Shown here one piece after another: positions 36,145 through 45,684 of a DNA stretch of 64,000 nucleotides. The translations under genes and the position numbers were made by a program. Each line of letters starts with the position of its first letter. Within the stretch, counting starts at the first letter, position 1. The notes beneath the pieces are model-generated. The model had not been told where the DNA came from. It worked only from the letters and a program-made list of their open reading frames with translations, and made no database searches. The DNA comes from Mycobacterium sp. 236(2023) (GTDB lineage Bacteria > Actinomycetota > Actinomycetes > Mycobacteriales > Mycobacteriaceae), in assembly GCF_029623955.1 (NCBI RefSeq), contig NZ_JARSBP010000002.1, forward strand, positions 1,674,001 through 1,738,000, written 5' to 3'.

Positions 36145-36160
36145 TCAAACATGTGTTCGA
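36145..36160. promoter_or_regulatory. LexA box controlling lexA
   Basis: TCAAAC-ATGT-GTTCGA, one mismatch to the TCGAAC-N4-GTTCGA palindrome. It starts 20 bases upstream of the lexA -10 box, over the -35 region, as expected for autorepression. Confidence 0.8.
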
Positions 36161-36181
36161 GGTGTGTCGTGACGGCGGGAC

Positions 36182-36204
36182 TTGTCGGTGGGCTGCGTTA
36201 GCGT
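36182..36204 (+). promoter_or_regulatory. RecA-NDp (PafBC-type) promoter of chiZ
   Basis: TTGTCGGTG, 8 bases, TAGCGT is a perfect match to the consensus tTGTCRgtg-N8-TAnnnT. It lies upstream of the LexA boxes, so LexA could act on it as a roadblock. Confidence 0.75.
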
Positions 36205-36214
36205 TCGCAACAGT

Positions 36215-36230
36215 TCGATCACGTGTTCTA
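36215..36230. promoter_or_regulatory. LexA box 1 upstream of chiZ
   Basis: TCGATC-ACGT-GTTCTA, two mismatches to the palindrome. It is centred 20 bases before the better box at 36235-36250. Confidence 0.6.
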
Positions 36231-36234
36231 TTAA

Positions 36235-36250
36235 TCGAACATGTGATCGA
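36235..36250. promoter_or_regulatory. LexA box 2 upstream of chiZ
   Basis: TCGAAC-ATGT-GATCGA, one mismatch. A TAGAGT -10 hexamer follows at 36252-36257, so this box covers the spacer/-35 of the LexA-controlled chiZ promoter. A weaker half-site TCGAACA begins at 36258. Confidence 0.75.
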
Positions 36251-36301
36251 GTAGAGTTCGAACACAAGAGCGAATGAAGCCCCGGACCGAAAGGCACCAC
36301 G

Positions 36302-36772
36302 ATGACCATTCTCGATGATCGCCAGACCTGGAACGAGTTCGAGCGCGCCCCTCGGCTGGAGGTCGGTAACGGCCGCGTCCGCCCGGCAGCGGCCACGCGC
36401 AGGCCGCAGTCGCGCCGTCCTGCCGGCGCCGCAGTGCAGCACCGCGGCACCGGCGTGCTGGTTTCCCGCGCATCGCATCGCCGCCGCCCCATCACGCCTG
36501 CGACCACGGTGTCGCTCGCGCTCGTCGCCGCGGCGATCACGTTGTGGCTCGGTCTGGTCGCGCAGTTCGGCGGAGTCGCCGGTGCGGAGACGGAGATCCC
36601 GGGCCGCCTGGCCGTCGTGCAGGTGCAGAGCGGGGAGTCGCTGCAGCACGTCGCGCAGCGCGTGGCGCCCGATGCGCCGGTGTCCGAGGTCGTCGAACGC
36701 ATCCGGGAACTGAACAAGCTGGAATCGGTCGCGCTCGACGCCGGCCAGACGCTGATCGCCCCGATCGCCTGA
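36302..36772 (+). CDS. chiZ: SOS-induced LysM membrane protein, ChiZ-like division inhibitor (Rv2719c family)
   Basis: 156 residues. A cytoplasmic Arg/Ala-rich N-terminus (about 1-65), one membrane helix (about 68-95) and an outer LysM domain (about 102-155, [17 protein letters not shown] to [11 protein letters not shown]) that binds peptidoglycan. The M. tuberculosis orthologue ChiZ slows division after DNA damage, acting at the septum with FtsI/FtsQ. AAAGG lies about 7 bases before the ATG. Divergent from lexA and under double DNA-damage control. Confidence 0.88.
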   Translation: MTILDDRQTWNEFERAPRLEVGNGRVRPAAATRRPQSRRPAGAAVQHRGTGVLVSRASHRRRPITPATTVSLALVAAAITLWLGLVAQFGGVAGAETEIPGRLAVVQVQSGESLQHVAQRVAPDAPVSEVVERIRELNKLESVALDAGQTLIAPIA

Positions 36773-36886
36773 CTGCCGGCTGACGCCACCAAACTTTCTG
36801 CTGCGCAAGCACTCTGGGGAATACGTCTGATGACATACGCGCCATTGAGTCCGGCATTGGGCCGTCCCTGGGTGGCACAGGTACGC

Positions 36887-36900
36887 TCGAAGGCGTTCGA
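36887..36900. repeat. Short perfect inverted repeat upstream of nrdR
   Basis: TCGAA-GGCG-TTCGA looks like a LexA box shortened by one base in each arm and lies 35 bases before the nrdR ATG. Spacing excludes canonical LexA binding; the binding factor is unknown. Confidence 0.4.
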
Positions 36901-36934
36901 AGCGGTTGTCTGTCGGTGCGGCGAAGGAGCGGTG

Positions 36935-37399
36935 ATGCACTGTCCGTTCTGCCGTCACCCGGATTCTCGGGTCGTCGATTCCCGCGAGGCCGACGAAGGT
37001 CAGGCCATCCGCAGGCGCAGGTCGTGCCCGGAGTGCGGTCGACGGTTCACCACTGTGGAGACCGCGGTGCTGGCCGTGGTCAAGCGCAGCGGAGTCACCG
37101 AACCGTTCAGCCGTGAGAAGGTCATCCGCGGCGTGCGGCGCGCGTGTCAGGGCCGCCAGGTCGACGCCGACGCGCTCAATTTGCTCGCTCAGCAGGTCGA
37201 AGATGCGGTGCGGGCCACCGGTTCACCCGAAGTGCCCAGCAACGAGGTGGGGTTGGCGATCCTTGGGCCACTGCGCGATCTCGACGAGGTCGCCTACCTG
37301 AGGTTTGCATCGGTGTATCGGTCGTTCTCGTCCGCCGATGACTTCGAGCGGGAGATCCAGGCGCTGCGCGCGCACCGCGAGGTCCCGGCGAAGGGCTGA
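36935..37399 (+). CDS. nrdR: Transcriptional repressor NrdR
   Basis: 154 residues. N-terminal zinc ribbon with Cys3/Cys6 (MHCPFC) and Cys31/Cys34 (CPECG), then an ATP-cone domain ([24 protein letters not shown]). It senses ATP/dATP and represses ribonucleotide reductase genes. The ATG at 36935 is the conserved start; a GTG 3 bases upstream is also in frame. AAGGAG lies about 7 bases before. Rv2718c orthologue. Confidence 0.95.
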   Translation: MHCPFCRHPDSRVVDSREADEGQAIRRRRSCPECGRRFTTVETAVLAVVKRSGVTEPFSREKVIRGVRRACQGRQVDADALNLLAQQVEDAVRATGSPEVPSNEVGLAILGPLRDLDEVAYLRFASVYRSFSSADDFEREIQALRAHREVPAKG

Positions 37400-37405
37400 T
37401 TAGAC

Positions 37406-38092
37406 CTAATCGATCTGTCGCTGTCCATCGTCGACCACGCGGCCCGCGACGTGCACCCAACCGTCGGCGGTCCATGTTGTTTCGATCACCGACCCCTGTC
37501 CCTGCACGATGGTCAGGTCGCGGCTGAGGTACTCGGTGATGCGCACGGCTGCGGCGCCGGTGGCCTCGTCCTCGCGAATGCCCAGGTGTGGTGCGAACAT
37601 CCGGGATCGGATGGAGCTGGCGTCCTTGTCCAGCCAGGTCCACAGGTAGTGCTCGGTCGCATCGGTGTAGTCGTCGGGGTCCGCGGCAGCCAGGTCGTCG
37701 AGTGAGTCCAGGTCATAGATGGAGAAGTCGGGCGCCCACTCGGCGCGGGCGCTCACCGACGTCACATCGCCGGTGTAGGCGACCTGCACGATGCCGGCCG
37801 GAACCTGCAGCGTCTTCACCGGCGCACCACGATCCTTGAGCCACCACGACACCCCCACCGTCGGGTGTCCGGCGAACGGCAGCTCCGTTGTGGGGGTGTG
37901 GATGTGGGCGTGCGCGCTGTGCGTTCCTTGCGCCGGCAGGGTGACGAAAACGGTTTCGCTGTAACCCAATTCGGTGGCGATGCGTTGGCGATCGCCGGGA
38001 TCGACTGTGGCGGCGTCTACTACACCGAGAGGGTTGCCGAATCGACCGTCCCTGTCAGTGAATACACGCAGCACGGTCACGTCGATGGCCAT
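37406..38092 (-). CDS. PhzF family isomerase-like protein (Rv2716)
   Basis: 228 residues, diaminopimelate-epimerase-like fold. The PhzF general acid/base Glu is E46 in [16 protein letters not shown] and DEATGAAA are the conserved loops. The reaction is unknown outside phenazine makers. ATG at 38092 sits 7 bases after a TAGCAT -10 box. Rv2717c (nitrobindin-like), found between nrdR and this gene in M. tuberculosis, is absent: only 6 bases separate nrdR and this gene. Confidence 0.88.
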   Translation of the reverse strand: MAIDVTVLRVFTDRDGRFGNPLGVVDAATVDPGDRQRIATELGYSETVFVTLPAQGTHSAHAHIHTPTTELPFAGHPTVGVSWWLKDRGAPVKTLQVPAGIVQVAYTGDVTSVSARAEWAPDFSIYDLDSLDDLAAADPDDYTDATEHYLWTWLDKDASSIRSRMFAPHLGIREDEATGAAAVRITEYLSRDLTIVQGQGSVIETTWTADGWVHVAGRVVDDGQRQID

Positions 38093-38099
38093 GGGCCCG

Positions 38100-38105
38100 A
38101 TGCTA
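38100..38105 (-). promoter_or_regulatory. -10 hexamer of a leaderless phzF-like promoter
   Basis: TAGCAT on the minus strand, 7 bases before the ATG at 38092. Confidence 0.45.
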
Positions 38106-38127
38106 CGTGGTGAGCCGGAGGTGCCGG

Positions 38128-39150
38128 TCAGGTAGCGCTGCGCTCGTCGGCGCCCATCGCGTCCAGCACCGCGACACGGGTGTCGAGATCACCCGAGATG
38201 GCACGCTCGCTGACCCCGGTACGAAGCAGGCCGCGCAGGTACTCCTGGTCGTAGACGGCCGGTTCGGTTGAATCGATGAACTTCTCGACGAGTTCGACGA
38301 AACGGTCCGGGTCGTCGTGGAACGGGAAGTGCCCCGAACCTTCGAAGATCTCCAGCTGTGAACCGGGCATCGCGGCGTGAGCCATCTCGGCGTGGCTGAC
38401 AGGGATCACCGAATCCCGGCTGCCCCAGATGAGTTGCACAGGAACCGATTGCGTCAGATAACAGCGGTCGAGCATCGTCACCACCTGGCCGCGCCAGTCG
38501 ACCACCGCGCGCAACGTGCGGGAAAACGCCGACGACGCGGTGGGTTCGGGAAGGTCACCCAGGATGCGCAGCATGTTGGGGATGTCGCGCCCCAATCCGG
38601 ATGACCCCAGGAAGGGGCCCCCCATGCGGCCCACCAGTCGCAGTGCCGGCAACACCATCGGCAGGCGCAGTAGCGCCAAGGCCTCGCTGCCCATCGGCAG
38701 TGACGCCACCCGCAACGCGATGTTGACGTCCTTGGTGACGCCGCCGGCGCCGACCAGGATCAAGCGGTCGACCAACTGCGGGAACTGGTAGGCGAACTGC
38801 ATGGCGACACCACCGCCGAGGGAGTGTCCGACGACGGTGACGCTGTCGATGTTGAGGACGCTGAGGAGGTCGCGCATGCCGTTGGCGTAGGCGGCTACCG
38901 AGTAGTCGGCGCGCGGCTTGTCGGACTTGCCGTGCCCGAGAAGGTCGGGGGCGATGACCGTGAACCGCGCAGCGAGTTGCATCTGCACGCTGCTCCACGT
39001 CGTGGAGTTGTCGCCGATGCCGTGGATCAACAGGATCGCAGGGCCCGAACCGGCCACCCGGAACGCGCGCCGGTACCCGTGGATCGTGCAGTACTGCAAC
39101 GTCGGCGTCAGTTCCCGCACAGGGCGCAGGTTCGGCTTGCGTTCGGTCAT
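38128..39150 (-). CDS. Alpha/beta hydrolase (Rv2715 family)
   Basis: 340 residues. Oxyanion motif HGIGD, nucleophile Ser110 in VVGHSLGGG, and His in [12 protein letters not shown] near residue 274. This is the epoxide hydrolase/esterase class, substrate unknown. The ATG at 39150 ([10 protein letters not shown]) matches the usual start; a GTG 9 bases upstream is possible. It follows the PAC2 gene by 42 bases on the same strand, so both may be one operon. Confidence 0.87.
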   Translation of the reverse strand: MTERKPNLRPVRELTPTLQYCTIHGYRRAFRVAGSGPAILLIHGIGDNSTTWSSVQMQLAARFTVIAPDLLGHGKSDKPRADYSVAAYANGMRDLLSVLNIDSVTVVGHSLGGGVAMQFAYQFPQLVDRLILVGAGGVTKDVNIALRVASLPMGSEALALLRLPMVLPALRLVGRMGGPFLGSSGLGRDIPNMLRILGDLPEPTASSAFSRTLRAVVDWRGQVVTMLDRCYLTQSVPVQLIWGSRDSVIPVSHAEMAHAAMPGSQLEIFEGSGHFPFHDDPDRFVELVEKFIDSTEPAVYDQEYLRGLLRTGVSERAISGDLDTRVAVLDAMGADERSAT

Positions 39151-39192
39151 GTCGCCCACTTCGTCGTCAGGCCGGCTGTCAGCCGGCAGAAG

Positions 39193-40185
39193 TCAGAGAC
39201 CCTCCCGAGGGTGGTCGTCCCCGTCCTTCCGCTTCGTTTCGCCGGCCTGTTGAGCAAGGAATCGTTCGAATTCCGCGCCGAGCTCATCTCCGCTCGGTAG
39301 ATCTTCGTCACGCGCCAGCAGAGACCGGTTCTCCTGTGCGGCAACGAAGGCATCGTACTGTCGCTCCAGCGCCTCCACCACTTGAGCGACCTCGGTACTA
39401 CCGGCGACCTGCTCGTTGATCTTGTCGAAGACCTCGGCGGCGGCCTTGGTCAGGTCGGCGGTCGGCAGCTCCAGCGAACCGCTCCTGCCGACTTCGGACA
39501 ACAACGTCTCCGCGGCGGACGGATAGTCGGTCTGCGCCAGATAGTGCGGCACATGCACGGTGAATCCGACGACCTCGTAGCCGTGCTGCGCCATCCGGAA
39601 CTCCAGCAGATTCGAGGCGCTGCCCGGCACCTGGACCTCGCCGACCCACGGCTGGTGATCGGTGATCAGTTCCTTGTCGTTGGAGTGCGCCGTCAGCGTC
39701 ATCGGACGGGTGTGGGGGACTGCCATCGGGATGGAGCCGAGGCCGATGACGCGGCGCACTCCGAGCCGTTCGGCCAGCAGACGCACCGCGGTGATGAACC
39801 GCTCCCACCGAAGGTCGGGCTCCAATCCGGCGAGCAGCAGAAACGGCGTTCCCACGCTGTCGTGCAGGGCGTAGAGGTTCAGCTCGGGCTCGTCGTAGTG
39901 CGTGAAGTGATCGGTCTTGAACGACATCAGCGGCCGCCGTGACCGGTAGTCGAGCAGTTCATCGATCGCGAACGAGGCCACCAGCTCGGTGTCGAGGGTG
40001 TTCTTGAGGTGCTGGGAGGCGAGCTTGATCGCGTGTCCGGCGTCGGAGAAACCCTCGAGCGCGTGGACGAGAACCGGTCCGCGGCCGTCGGGGGAGGTGA
40101 GCTGCGGTCCGGGGAACTCGAGCTCGTACATGCCTGTCTGTTCCGGCTGATAGCGCTGGCCGGGATCGTGTGCCTCGTCTGCCAC
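39193..40185 (-). CDS. PAC2 family protein (Rv2714)
   Basis: 330 residues. PAC2 (proteasome-assembly chaperone 2-like) domain over about 20-270: GPVLVHALEGFSDAGHAIKLAS near the start, then RVIGLGSIPMAVPHTRP, GSASNLLEFRMAQHGYEVVGFTVHVPHYL. The C-terminus is a charged helix. The Rv2714 structure is known but its role is not settled. GTG start with GGAGG about 10 bases upstream. Confidence 0.88.
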   Translation of the reverse strand: MADEAHDPGQRYQPEQTGMYELEFPGPQLTSPDGRGPVLVHALEGFSDAGHAIKLASQHLKNTLDTELVASFAIDELLDYRSRRPLMSFKTDHFTHYDEPELNLYALHDSVGTPFLLLAGLEPDLRWERFITAVRLLAERLGVRRVIGLGSIPMAVPHTRPMTLTAHSNDKELITDHQPWVGEVQVPGSASNLLEFRMAQHGYEVVGFTVHVPHYLAQTDYPSAAETLLSEVGRSGSLELPTADLTKAAAEVFDKINEQVAGSTEVAQVVEALERQYDAFVAAQENRSLLARDEDLPSGDELGAEFERFLAQQAGETKRKDGDDHPREGL

Positions 40186-40416
40186 CTGTCTCGCCTCCTC
40201 GCCTCGGGTGCGTCAACGTCGGGCGTTGGCGCACACCGTGAGCATCCAGTGTCTCGCACGACTGTGGCGCCGCCACGCTGGGATAGCGGGACTTCACCCA
40301 CTTGTTCGAACGCGCATACGCCGATGTGACATTCCGCGGTGGTGAACCCGCTTCTTACCCGGCAAGGCGATCACAGAAACACGCACAGGATGCGTGCGCG
40401 GGGGAGCATGGGCTCT

Positions 40417-41184
40417 ATGCGACCCTCTGCCGCTGCCTTACTGGTGGCGCTGGCTCCGCTGCTGGCCTGTACTGCCCAGCAACCGGTGCAGACGGCTGCG
40501 CCGGTCGAGGCGCTTCCCGTCGTTCGTCCTGTACCCCCGGACCCGCGCGTCGGTGCGGTGTTCCTCGGCGCCGGAGATCAGCACATGTGTACGGCGGCGG
40601 TTTTGTCCTCGCCATCGGCGAATCTGATCCTGACCGCGGCGCACTGTCTGGCCGCGGGTGTCGACGCCCGTTTCGTCCCGGGTTTCGGTGACGACGCGGG
40701 GGATGCCGGCACGTGGCAGGTCGAGGAGGTGTACCTGGATCCGCGATGGGTCGACGAGCAGGACCCGATGGCTGACTTCGCGGTGGCGCGTGTGGCGCGC
40801 CCCGACGGGGTCCGGTTGGAGTCGGTCGCGGGTGACGGTCTTCAGGTCGGCCCCGCGCCCGGTGCCGGTGAGGAGGTCACGGTCATCGGCTACCCCGCGG
40901 GGGTCGGCGGAGGCCCGGGTGCCTGCCGAGCCCCGGCAGCGGCCGCGCATCAGGGCTTTCCTGCGCTGCACTGCGATGGCGTGGTCGGAGGTTTCTCTGG
41001 TGCGCCGTGGATTTCGGGGTCCACGGTGTCGGGGTTGATCGGAGGTCTCGACGGTGGCGGGTGCGCCGACGAGATCTCCTACTCGCCGCCGTTCGGCCCG
41101 CAGCTGGCCGACGTGATCGCGCGGGCGCAGACCGGCGGGGAGGCGGATGTGCCGCCGGAGCTGTTGGGCGACGGATGTCGGTGA
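40417..41184 (+). CDS. Trypsin-like serine protease lipoprotein
   Basis: 255 residues. The signal peptide ends in lipobox LLAC (Cys18). The chymotrypsin fold has His76 in LTAAHC, Asp120 in PMADFAVA and Ser194 in GGFSGAP, a complete triad with the GDSGG loop altered to GFSGA. Three or four further Cys could form disulfides. It should be anchored on the outer face of the membrane and cleave envelope or secreted proteins. ATG at 40417 has GGGGAG about 9 bases upstream and gives the shortest clean signal peptide. Not in the M. tuberculosis order here. Confidence 0.83.
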   Translation: MRPSAAALLVALAPLLACTAQQPVQTAAPVEALPVVRPVPPDPRVGAVFLGAGDQHMCTAAVLSSPSANLILTAAHCLAAGVDARFVPGFGDDAGDAGTWQVEEVYLDPRWVDEQDPMADFAVARVARPDGVRLESVAGDGLQVGPAPGAGEEVTVIGYPAGVGGGPGACRAPAAAAHQGFPALHCDGVVGGFSGAPWISGSTVSGLIGGLDGGGCADEISYSPPFGPQLADVIARAQTGGEADVPPELLGDGCR

Positions 41185-42591
41185 TCAGACCCGGAACTGG
41201 TTGAGGGCGCGCAGCTTGTTCATCACGTCGAGGGCGGCGACCTTGTAGGCCTCGGAGAATGTCGGGTAGTTGAACACCGCGTCGACGAGATATTCGACGG
41301 TGCCGCCGCAGCCCATCACGGCCTGACCGATGTGGACCAGCTCCGTTGCGCTGGTGCCGAAGATGTGGACGCCGAGAACCCGCAGGTCCTCGGTGGACAC
41401 GATCAGCTTGAGCATCCCGTAGGAATCGCCGGCGATCTGGCCGCGGGCCAGCTCGCGGTACCGGGACACGCCGACTTCGTACGGGATGGCGTCCTTGGTC
41501 AGCTCCACTTCCGTCGCGCCGACGTACGAGACCTCCGGGATGGAGTAGATGCCGATCGGCTGCAGCTCGGTCATCGCGTGGCTGGGCTCGTCGAAGGCGT
41601 GGTAGGCGGCGAGCCTGCCCTGATCCATCGATGTCGCCGCGAGCGCGGGGAAGCCGATGACGTCGCCGACGGCATAGATGTGGTCGACCTTGGTCTGGAA
41701 GTTGTCGTCGACGAAGATCCGGCCGCGGTTGTCGGCTTCCAGCCCCGCGTTGGCGAGGTCGAGGTGGTCGGTCTGCCCCTGGCGGCCCGCCGAGTACATG
41801 ACGGTTTCGGCGGGGATCTGCTTTCCGCTGGCCAGTGTCGTCACGGTGCCGGCGGCGCCGACGTCGACGGCGGTGACCTCCTCGCCGAAGCGGAACGTGA
41901 CGGCCAGATCGCGCAGATGGAATCGCAGGGACTCGATGATCTCCGAATCGCAGAAGTCGAGCATGGTGTCGCGCTTCTCGACGACGGTCACCTTGGTGCC
42001 CAGCGCGGCGAACATCGACGCGTACTCGATGCCGATGACGCCGGCGCCCACGACGACCATGGACGACGGCAGGGAGTTCAGGTCGAGGATGCCGTCGGAG
42101 TCGAGGACGCGGTTCTCGTCGAACTCGACGCCCGCGGGCCGAGCGGGTTTGGTCCCGGTCGCGATCACGACGTATTCGCCTGTGAGGGTTGTCTTTTCGC
42201 CCCGGTGCTGTTCTTCCACCAGGACCGTGTGGGGGTCGAGGAAGCGGCCGTGGCCTTCGATCAAATCGATACGGTTGCGCATCAGCTGGGACCGCACGAC
42301 GTCTTGTTCTCGGGTGATGACGTGCGTCGTGCGGGCCAGCAGGTCGGCCGGGGTGATTTTCTCCTTGACCCGGTAGCTGGCGCCGTACAGTTCCCGCTGG
42401 CTCATTCCGGTCAGGTAGACGACGGCCTCGCGCAACGTCTTCGACGGGATGGTGCCGGTGTTGACGCAGACGCCGCCGAGCATGCGCCCGCGTTCCACGA
42501 CGGCCACCGACTTGCCGAGTTTGGCGGCTGCGATCGCGGCCTTCTGGCCACCGGGTCCGGAGCCGATGACGACGAGGTCGTATTCCAGCAT
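41185..42591 (-). CDS. sthA: Soluble pyridine nucleotide transhydrogenase SthA
   Basis: 468 residues of the FAD disulfide-oxidoreductase fold. The FAD motif is [13 protein letters not shown], and the second Rossmann motif is [12 protein letters not shown]. The redox pair is incomplete: Cys42 is kept but the partner five residues on is Thr47 (CVNTGT), as in SthA and unlike lipoamide dehydrogenase. It moves hydride between NADPH and NAD. ATG at 42591 gives the same length as recalled for Rv2713; an ATG at 42600 is in frame. Confidence 0.93.
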   Translation of the reverse strand: MLEYDLVVIGSGPGGQKAAIAAAKLGKSVAVVERGRMLGGVCVNTGTIPSKTLREAVVYLTGMSQRELYGASYRVKEKITPADLLARTTHVITREQDVVRSQLMRNRIDLIEGHGRFLDPHTVLVEEQHRGEKTTLTGEYVVIATGTKPARPAGVEFDENRVLDSDGILDLNSLPSSMVVVGAGVIGIEYASMFAALGTKVTVVEKRDTMLDFCDSEIIESLRFHLRDLAVTFRFGEEVTAVDVGAAGTVTTLASGKQIPAETVMYSAGRQGQTDHLDLANAGLEADNRGRIFVDDNFQTKVDHIYAVGDVIGFPALAATSMDQGRLAAYHAFDEPSHAMTELQPIGIYSIPEVSYVGATEVELTKDAIPYEVGVSRYRELARGQIAGDSYGMLKLIVSTEDLRVLGVHIFGTSATELVHIGQAVMGCGGTVEYLVDAVFNYPTFSEAYKVAALDVMNKLRALNQFRV

Positions 42592-42769
42592 TGAAGCCAT
42601 GGCACAGGTCTACGCCGGTTGGCCGGATCTCGCATGTCGGCGGAAGGCAACAACGGGTGAACAACGCCCACCGAGCGCAATGATCCCCAAACCCGATTTC
42701 ATCCCCAGTTGCGTGGCGCCTCGGCGCCGACGAGCGATCGACGTCGGTGGCGGTTGCCAAGTTTGCGGT

Positions 42770-43840
42770 ATGGCCTCACTACAGCGTCCCGGACACAACC
42801 CCGGAAACCATCCCCAATCCTCCGTCGACTGCCCCGGCACCCTGATCGCGGCGCTGCCGGCCGTTCTGGGTTTCGTGCCGGAGAAATCGGTCGTGCTCGT
42901 CACCGTCGCCCACGGGGAGATGGGGGCGATCCTGCGTGGCAACCTGGCCGACACGTCACCCCAAAGAGTCTGTGAGCTGGCCGAATTGGCGGCTGGTTCG
43001 GGAGCCGAGATCGTCATCGCCGTCATCGTCGACGACGAGGGGGCGGACTGCGCCGCGTGTGTCGACGAGCACCGCTGGTTGATACGCACGCTGAGTGTCG
43101 AACTCGCGCGCCATGACGTTGAGCTGGTCGCCGCACATGTGGTCGCCGAGGTCGCCGCCGGTGCCCGGTGGTACTGCGTGGACGGCTGCGGCCGATCCGG
43201 TGTCGTCGACGACCCGATGTCGTCGCCGACCGCCGTGGCGGCGGTGCTGGACGGTCGCCGCCTCTACAACACGCGGGAAGAACTCCTGGCCGTCGTCGAG
43301 ACCGCCGACCCGGCGCAGACCGCGGCTCTGGCGTCCCTCATCGATCAGGCGGGCCCACTTGAGGTGCCTCGGCCGAATCCGCAGTCCCGCAGCGACATCG
43401 AGCATGTGCTGGTGTGCGCCGAACAGAACGAGGCGGGGCAGAGTTTGGCGGCAGCAGACATCACCCGGTTGGCGTGGGCGTTGACGGACCCGTTGGTGCG
43501 GGACACGCTCTACGCACTCGCTGTCGGTGACAAAGCCGGATGCGCGGAATCGCTGTGGGAACAGCTGGCGCGCACCTTGCCGGAACCGTGGCGGGTGGAA
43601 GCGCTTGTGCTGCTGGCATTCTCGGCCTACGCCCGCGGCGACGGCCCGCTTGCGGGGATCTCCCTGGACGCCGCTCTACGGTGTGGTCCGCACAAGATGG
43701 CAGGCATGCTCGATCAGGCGTTGCAGGCCGGCATGCGCCCCGATCAGATCCGGGAACTCGCCGACACGGGCTATCGGCTGGCGCGCCAGCTCGGGCTGCG
43801 GCTGCCGCCGCGGCGCCTGTTCAGCCGGCGGGCTGGTTAG
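42770..43840 (+). CDS. DUF4192 domain-containing protein (Rv2712c family)
   Basis: 356 residues. DUF4192 covers most of the protein: TLIAALPAVLGFVPEKSVVLVTV near the start, GRSGVVDDPMSSPTAVAAVLDGR in the middle, and LLAFSAYARGDGPLAGISLDAAL near the end. Cytoplasmic, function unknown. The 178-base gap to sthA holds the divergent promoters; no clear motif was found in it. Convergent with ideR, 3 bases apart. Confidence 0.85.
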   Translation: MASLQRPGHNPGNHPQSSVDCPGTLIAALPAVLGFVPEKSVVLVTVAHGEMGAILRGNLADTSPQRVCELAELAAGSGAEIVIAVIVDDEGADCAACVDEHRWLIRTLSVELARHDVELVAAHVVAEVAAGARWYCVDGCGRSGVVDDPMSSPTAVAAVLDGRRLYNTREELLAVVETADPAQTAALASLIDQAGPLEVPRPNPQSRSDIEHVLVCAEQNEAGQSLAAADITRLAWALTDPLVRDTLYALAVGDKAGCAESLWEQLARTLPEPWRVEALVLLAFSAYARGDGPLAGISLDAALRCGPHKMAGMLDQALQAGMRPDQIRELADTGYRLARQLGLRLPPRRLFSRRAG

Positions 43841-43843
43841 GGC

Positions 43844-44536
43844 CTAGACCTTCTCGACCTTGACGGCGTGGGCCATTTCGTGGGGCAGCTCGACCTGCTC
43901 GTGGCCGGGGATGACGATCATGACGCCGCCGTGATCGTTGACTTCCACGGTCACGCGCGCGTTGGGTACGACGCCCGCATCCTTGAGGCGGGCGATCAGC
44001 TCCACGTCGCCTTGGACGTGCTCGGTCAGCTGACGCACGACGACGGCGACGGGCATCCCCGCGGGCAGTTCGGTCAGGCGCACCAGGCTCATCGCCTCGT
44101 CGCTCAGATTGTTGCCGACGCCGAGCTCGGACAGGCCGGGGATCGGGTTGCCGAACGGCGACGTGGTGGGGTTGTTGAGCACCTGAACGAGCCTGCGCTC
44201 AACGTCGACGCTCATGACGTGCTCCCAGCGGCAGGCCTCGGCGTGGACCTCTTCCCACGGCAGGCCGATGACGTCGACGAGGAGCCGCTCGGCCAGCCGG
44301 TGTTTGCGCATCACCGCCACGGCCAGAGCACGGCCTTTGTCGGTGAGCTCGAGGTGGCGGTCGCCGGCGACGTGGAGCAGTCCGTCGCGCTCCATCCGGG
44401 ACACGGTCTGGCTGACGGTGGGTCCACTTTGGTCGAGACGTTCTGCGATGCGCGCACGCAGCGGGATCACGCCCTCTTCCTCGAGGTCGTAAATCGTTCG
44501 CAGATACATCTCGGTGGTATCGACAAGATCGTTCAT
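43844..44536 (-). CDS. ideR: Iron-dependent repressor IdeR (DtxR family)
   Basis: 230 residues. N-terminal helix-turn-helix (LRARIAERLDQSGPTVSQTVSRMERDGLLHV), dimer/metal domain with HRLAERLLVDVIGLPWEEVHAEACRWEHVMS supplying His, Glu and Cys ligands, and a C-terminal SH3-like domain (from about 150). With Fe2+ it represses siderophore genes and activates iron storage. GGAGGG lies about 8 bases before the ATG. Separated from sigB by 151 bases with a hairpin. Confidence 0.96.
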   Translation of the reverse strand: MNDLVDTTEMYLRTIYDLEEEGVIPLRARIAERLDQSGPTVSQTVSRMERDGLLHVAGDRHLELTDKGRALAVAVMRKHRLAERLLVDVIGLPWEEVHAEACRWEHVMSVDVERRLVQVLNNPTTSPFGNPIPGLSELGVGNNLSDEAMSLVRLTELPAGMPVAVVVRQLTEHVQGDVELIARLKDAGVVPNARVTVEVNDHGGVMIVIPGHEQVELPHEMAHAVKVEKV

Positions 44537-44641
44537 TGCACACCCTCCGTCTGAGGTGAGTCTACCGGCCGGGGTGGCCGAACAGCGATGCTTCCCAAAG
44601 CGACACGGCCCACAGAGCCACCTCACAGGCAGCTCCCAGCA

Positions 44642-44673
44642 GAAGACCCGCCGGCCGCTGCCGACGGGTCTTC
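44642..44673 (-). terminator. Hairpin terminator after sigB
   Basis: A perfect 9-bp stem GAAGACCCG/CGGGTCTTC with a 14-base loop that can form a further 4-bp CGGC/GCCG stem. It begins 14 bases past the sigB stop. No U tract, as is common for mycobacterial hairpins. Confidence 0.6.
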
Positions 44674-44687
44674 GCGGGGATGGCTCG

Positions 44688-45647
44688 CTAGCTGGCGTAC
44701 GAGCGCAGGCGATCGGCGCGGTCGCCATTGCGCAGCTTCGCCATGACCTCACGCTCGATCTGACGCACCCGCTCGCGGGACAGGCCGAAAAGCTTGCCGA
44801 TCTGGTCGAGGGTGCGCGGCTGGCCGTCGTCAAGGCCGAACCGCAACCGGATCACCTGCTGCTCACGCTCGTCGAGGGTGGCGAGCACGTACCGGATGTC
44901 AGTGTGCAGCAGCTCGGAGATCACCGCGTTCTCTGCGGACATGGCCTCGGAGTCCTCGATGAAGTCGCCCAGGGGGGCCTCTTCGTCGCTGCCGACGGGC
45001 ATGTCCAGGCTCACCGGGTCGCGACTGTGCTCGAGCAGGTCGTTGATCTTCTCCACGGGGATGCCCGATTCCTCGGCCAGTTCCTCGTCGGTGGCCTCGC
45101 GCCCGAGGTTCTGGTGCATCTCGCGCTTGATGCGGGCGAGCTTGTTGACCTGCTCGACGAGATGGACGGGGAGCCGGATGGTGCGGCTCTGGTCAGCCAT
45201 GCCACGCGTGATCGCCTGGCGGATCCACCACGTCGCATACGTCGAGAACTTGAATCCCTTGGCGTAGTCGAACTTCTCCATGGCGCGGATGAGTCCGAGG
45301 TTGCCCTCCTGGATCAGGTCGAGCAGCGGCATGCCGCGCCCGGTGTAGCGCTTGGCCAGCGACACCACCAGTCGCAGGTTGGCTTCGAGCAGATGCCGCC
45401 GCGCCGCCTCTCCGTCGCGGACCACCGCCGCCAGGTCGCGCTTGCGGTTGTCGCCCAAGCGCTTCCGCGTGGCGAGCAGGTGCTGCGCGTAGAGACCGGC
45501 CTCGATCCGCTTGGCCAGCTCGACCTCGTCGGCGGCATTCAACAACGCGGTCTTCCCGATGCCGTTGAGGTACACGCGCACCAGGTCGGCGGCGGGGCTT
45601 TGAGCGTCCAGGTCTTGGTCGATGCGGCTGGTGGTGGCATTTGCCAT
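44688..45647 (-). CDS. sigB: RNA polymerase sigma factor SigB
   Basis: 319 residues, principal-like group 2 sigma factor. Region 1.2 ([29 protein letters not shown]), region 2 ([55 protein letters not shown]), region 3, and region 4 ([32 protein letters not shown]) are all present. No long N-terminal extension, which separates it from SigA. AGGAGG lies 6 bases before the ATG at 45647. Driven by a SigE/SigH-type promoter. Confidence 0.96.
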   Translation of the reverse strand: MANATTSRIDQDLDAQSPAADLVRVYLNGIGKTALLNAADEVELAKRIEAGLYAQHLLATRKRLGDNRKRDLAAVVRDGEAARRHLLEANLRLVVSLAKRYTGRGMPLLDLIQEGNLGLIRAMEKFDYAKGFKFSTYATWWIRQAITRGMADQSRTIRLPVHLVEQVNKLARIKREMHQNLGREATDEELAEESGIPVEKINDLLEHSRDPVSLDMPVGSDEEAPLGDFIEDSEAMSAENAVISELLHTDIRYVLATLDEREQQVIRLRFGLDDGQPRTLDQIGKLFGLSRERVRQIEREVMAKLRNGDRADRLRSYAS

Positions 45648-45684
45648 GGCGGCCTCCTGATCGGGTGGAACTTTCATGACCTAC

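Noticed and set aside
40339..40416. Longer N-terminus for the serine protease from an upstream GTG
   Set aside because: The extension puts charged residues before the signal peptide; the ATG at 40417 has a good ribosome site and yields a clean lipobox.
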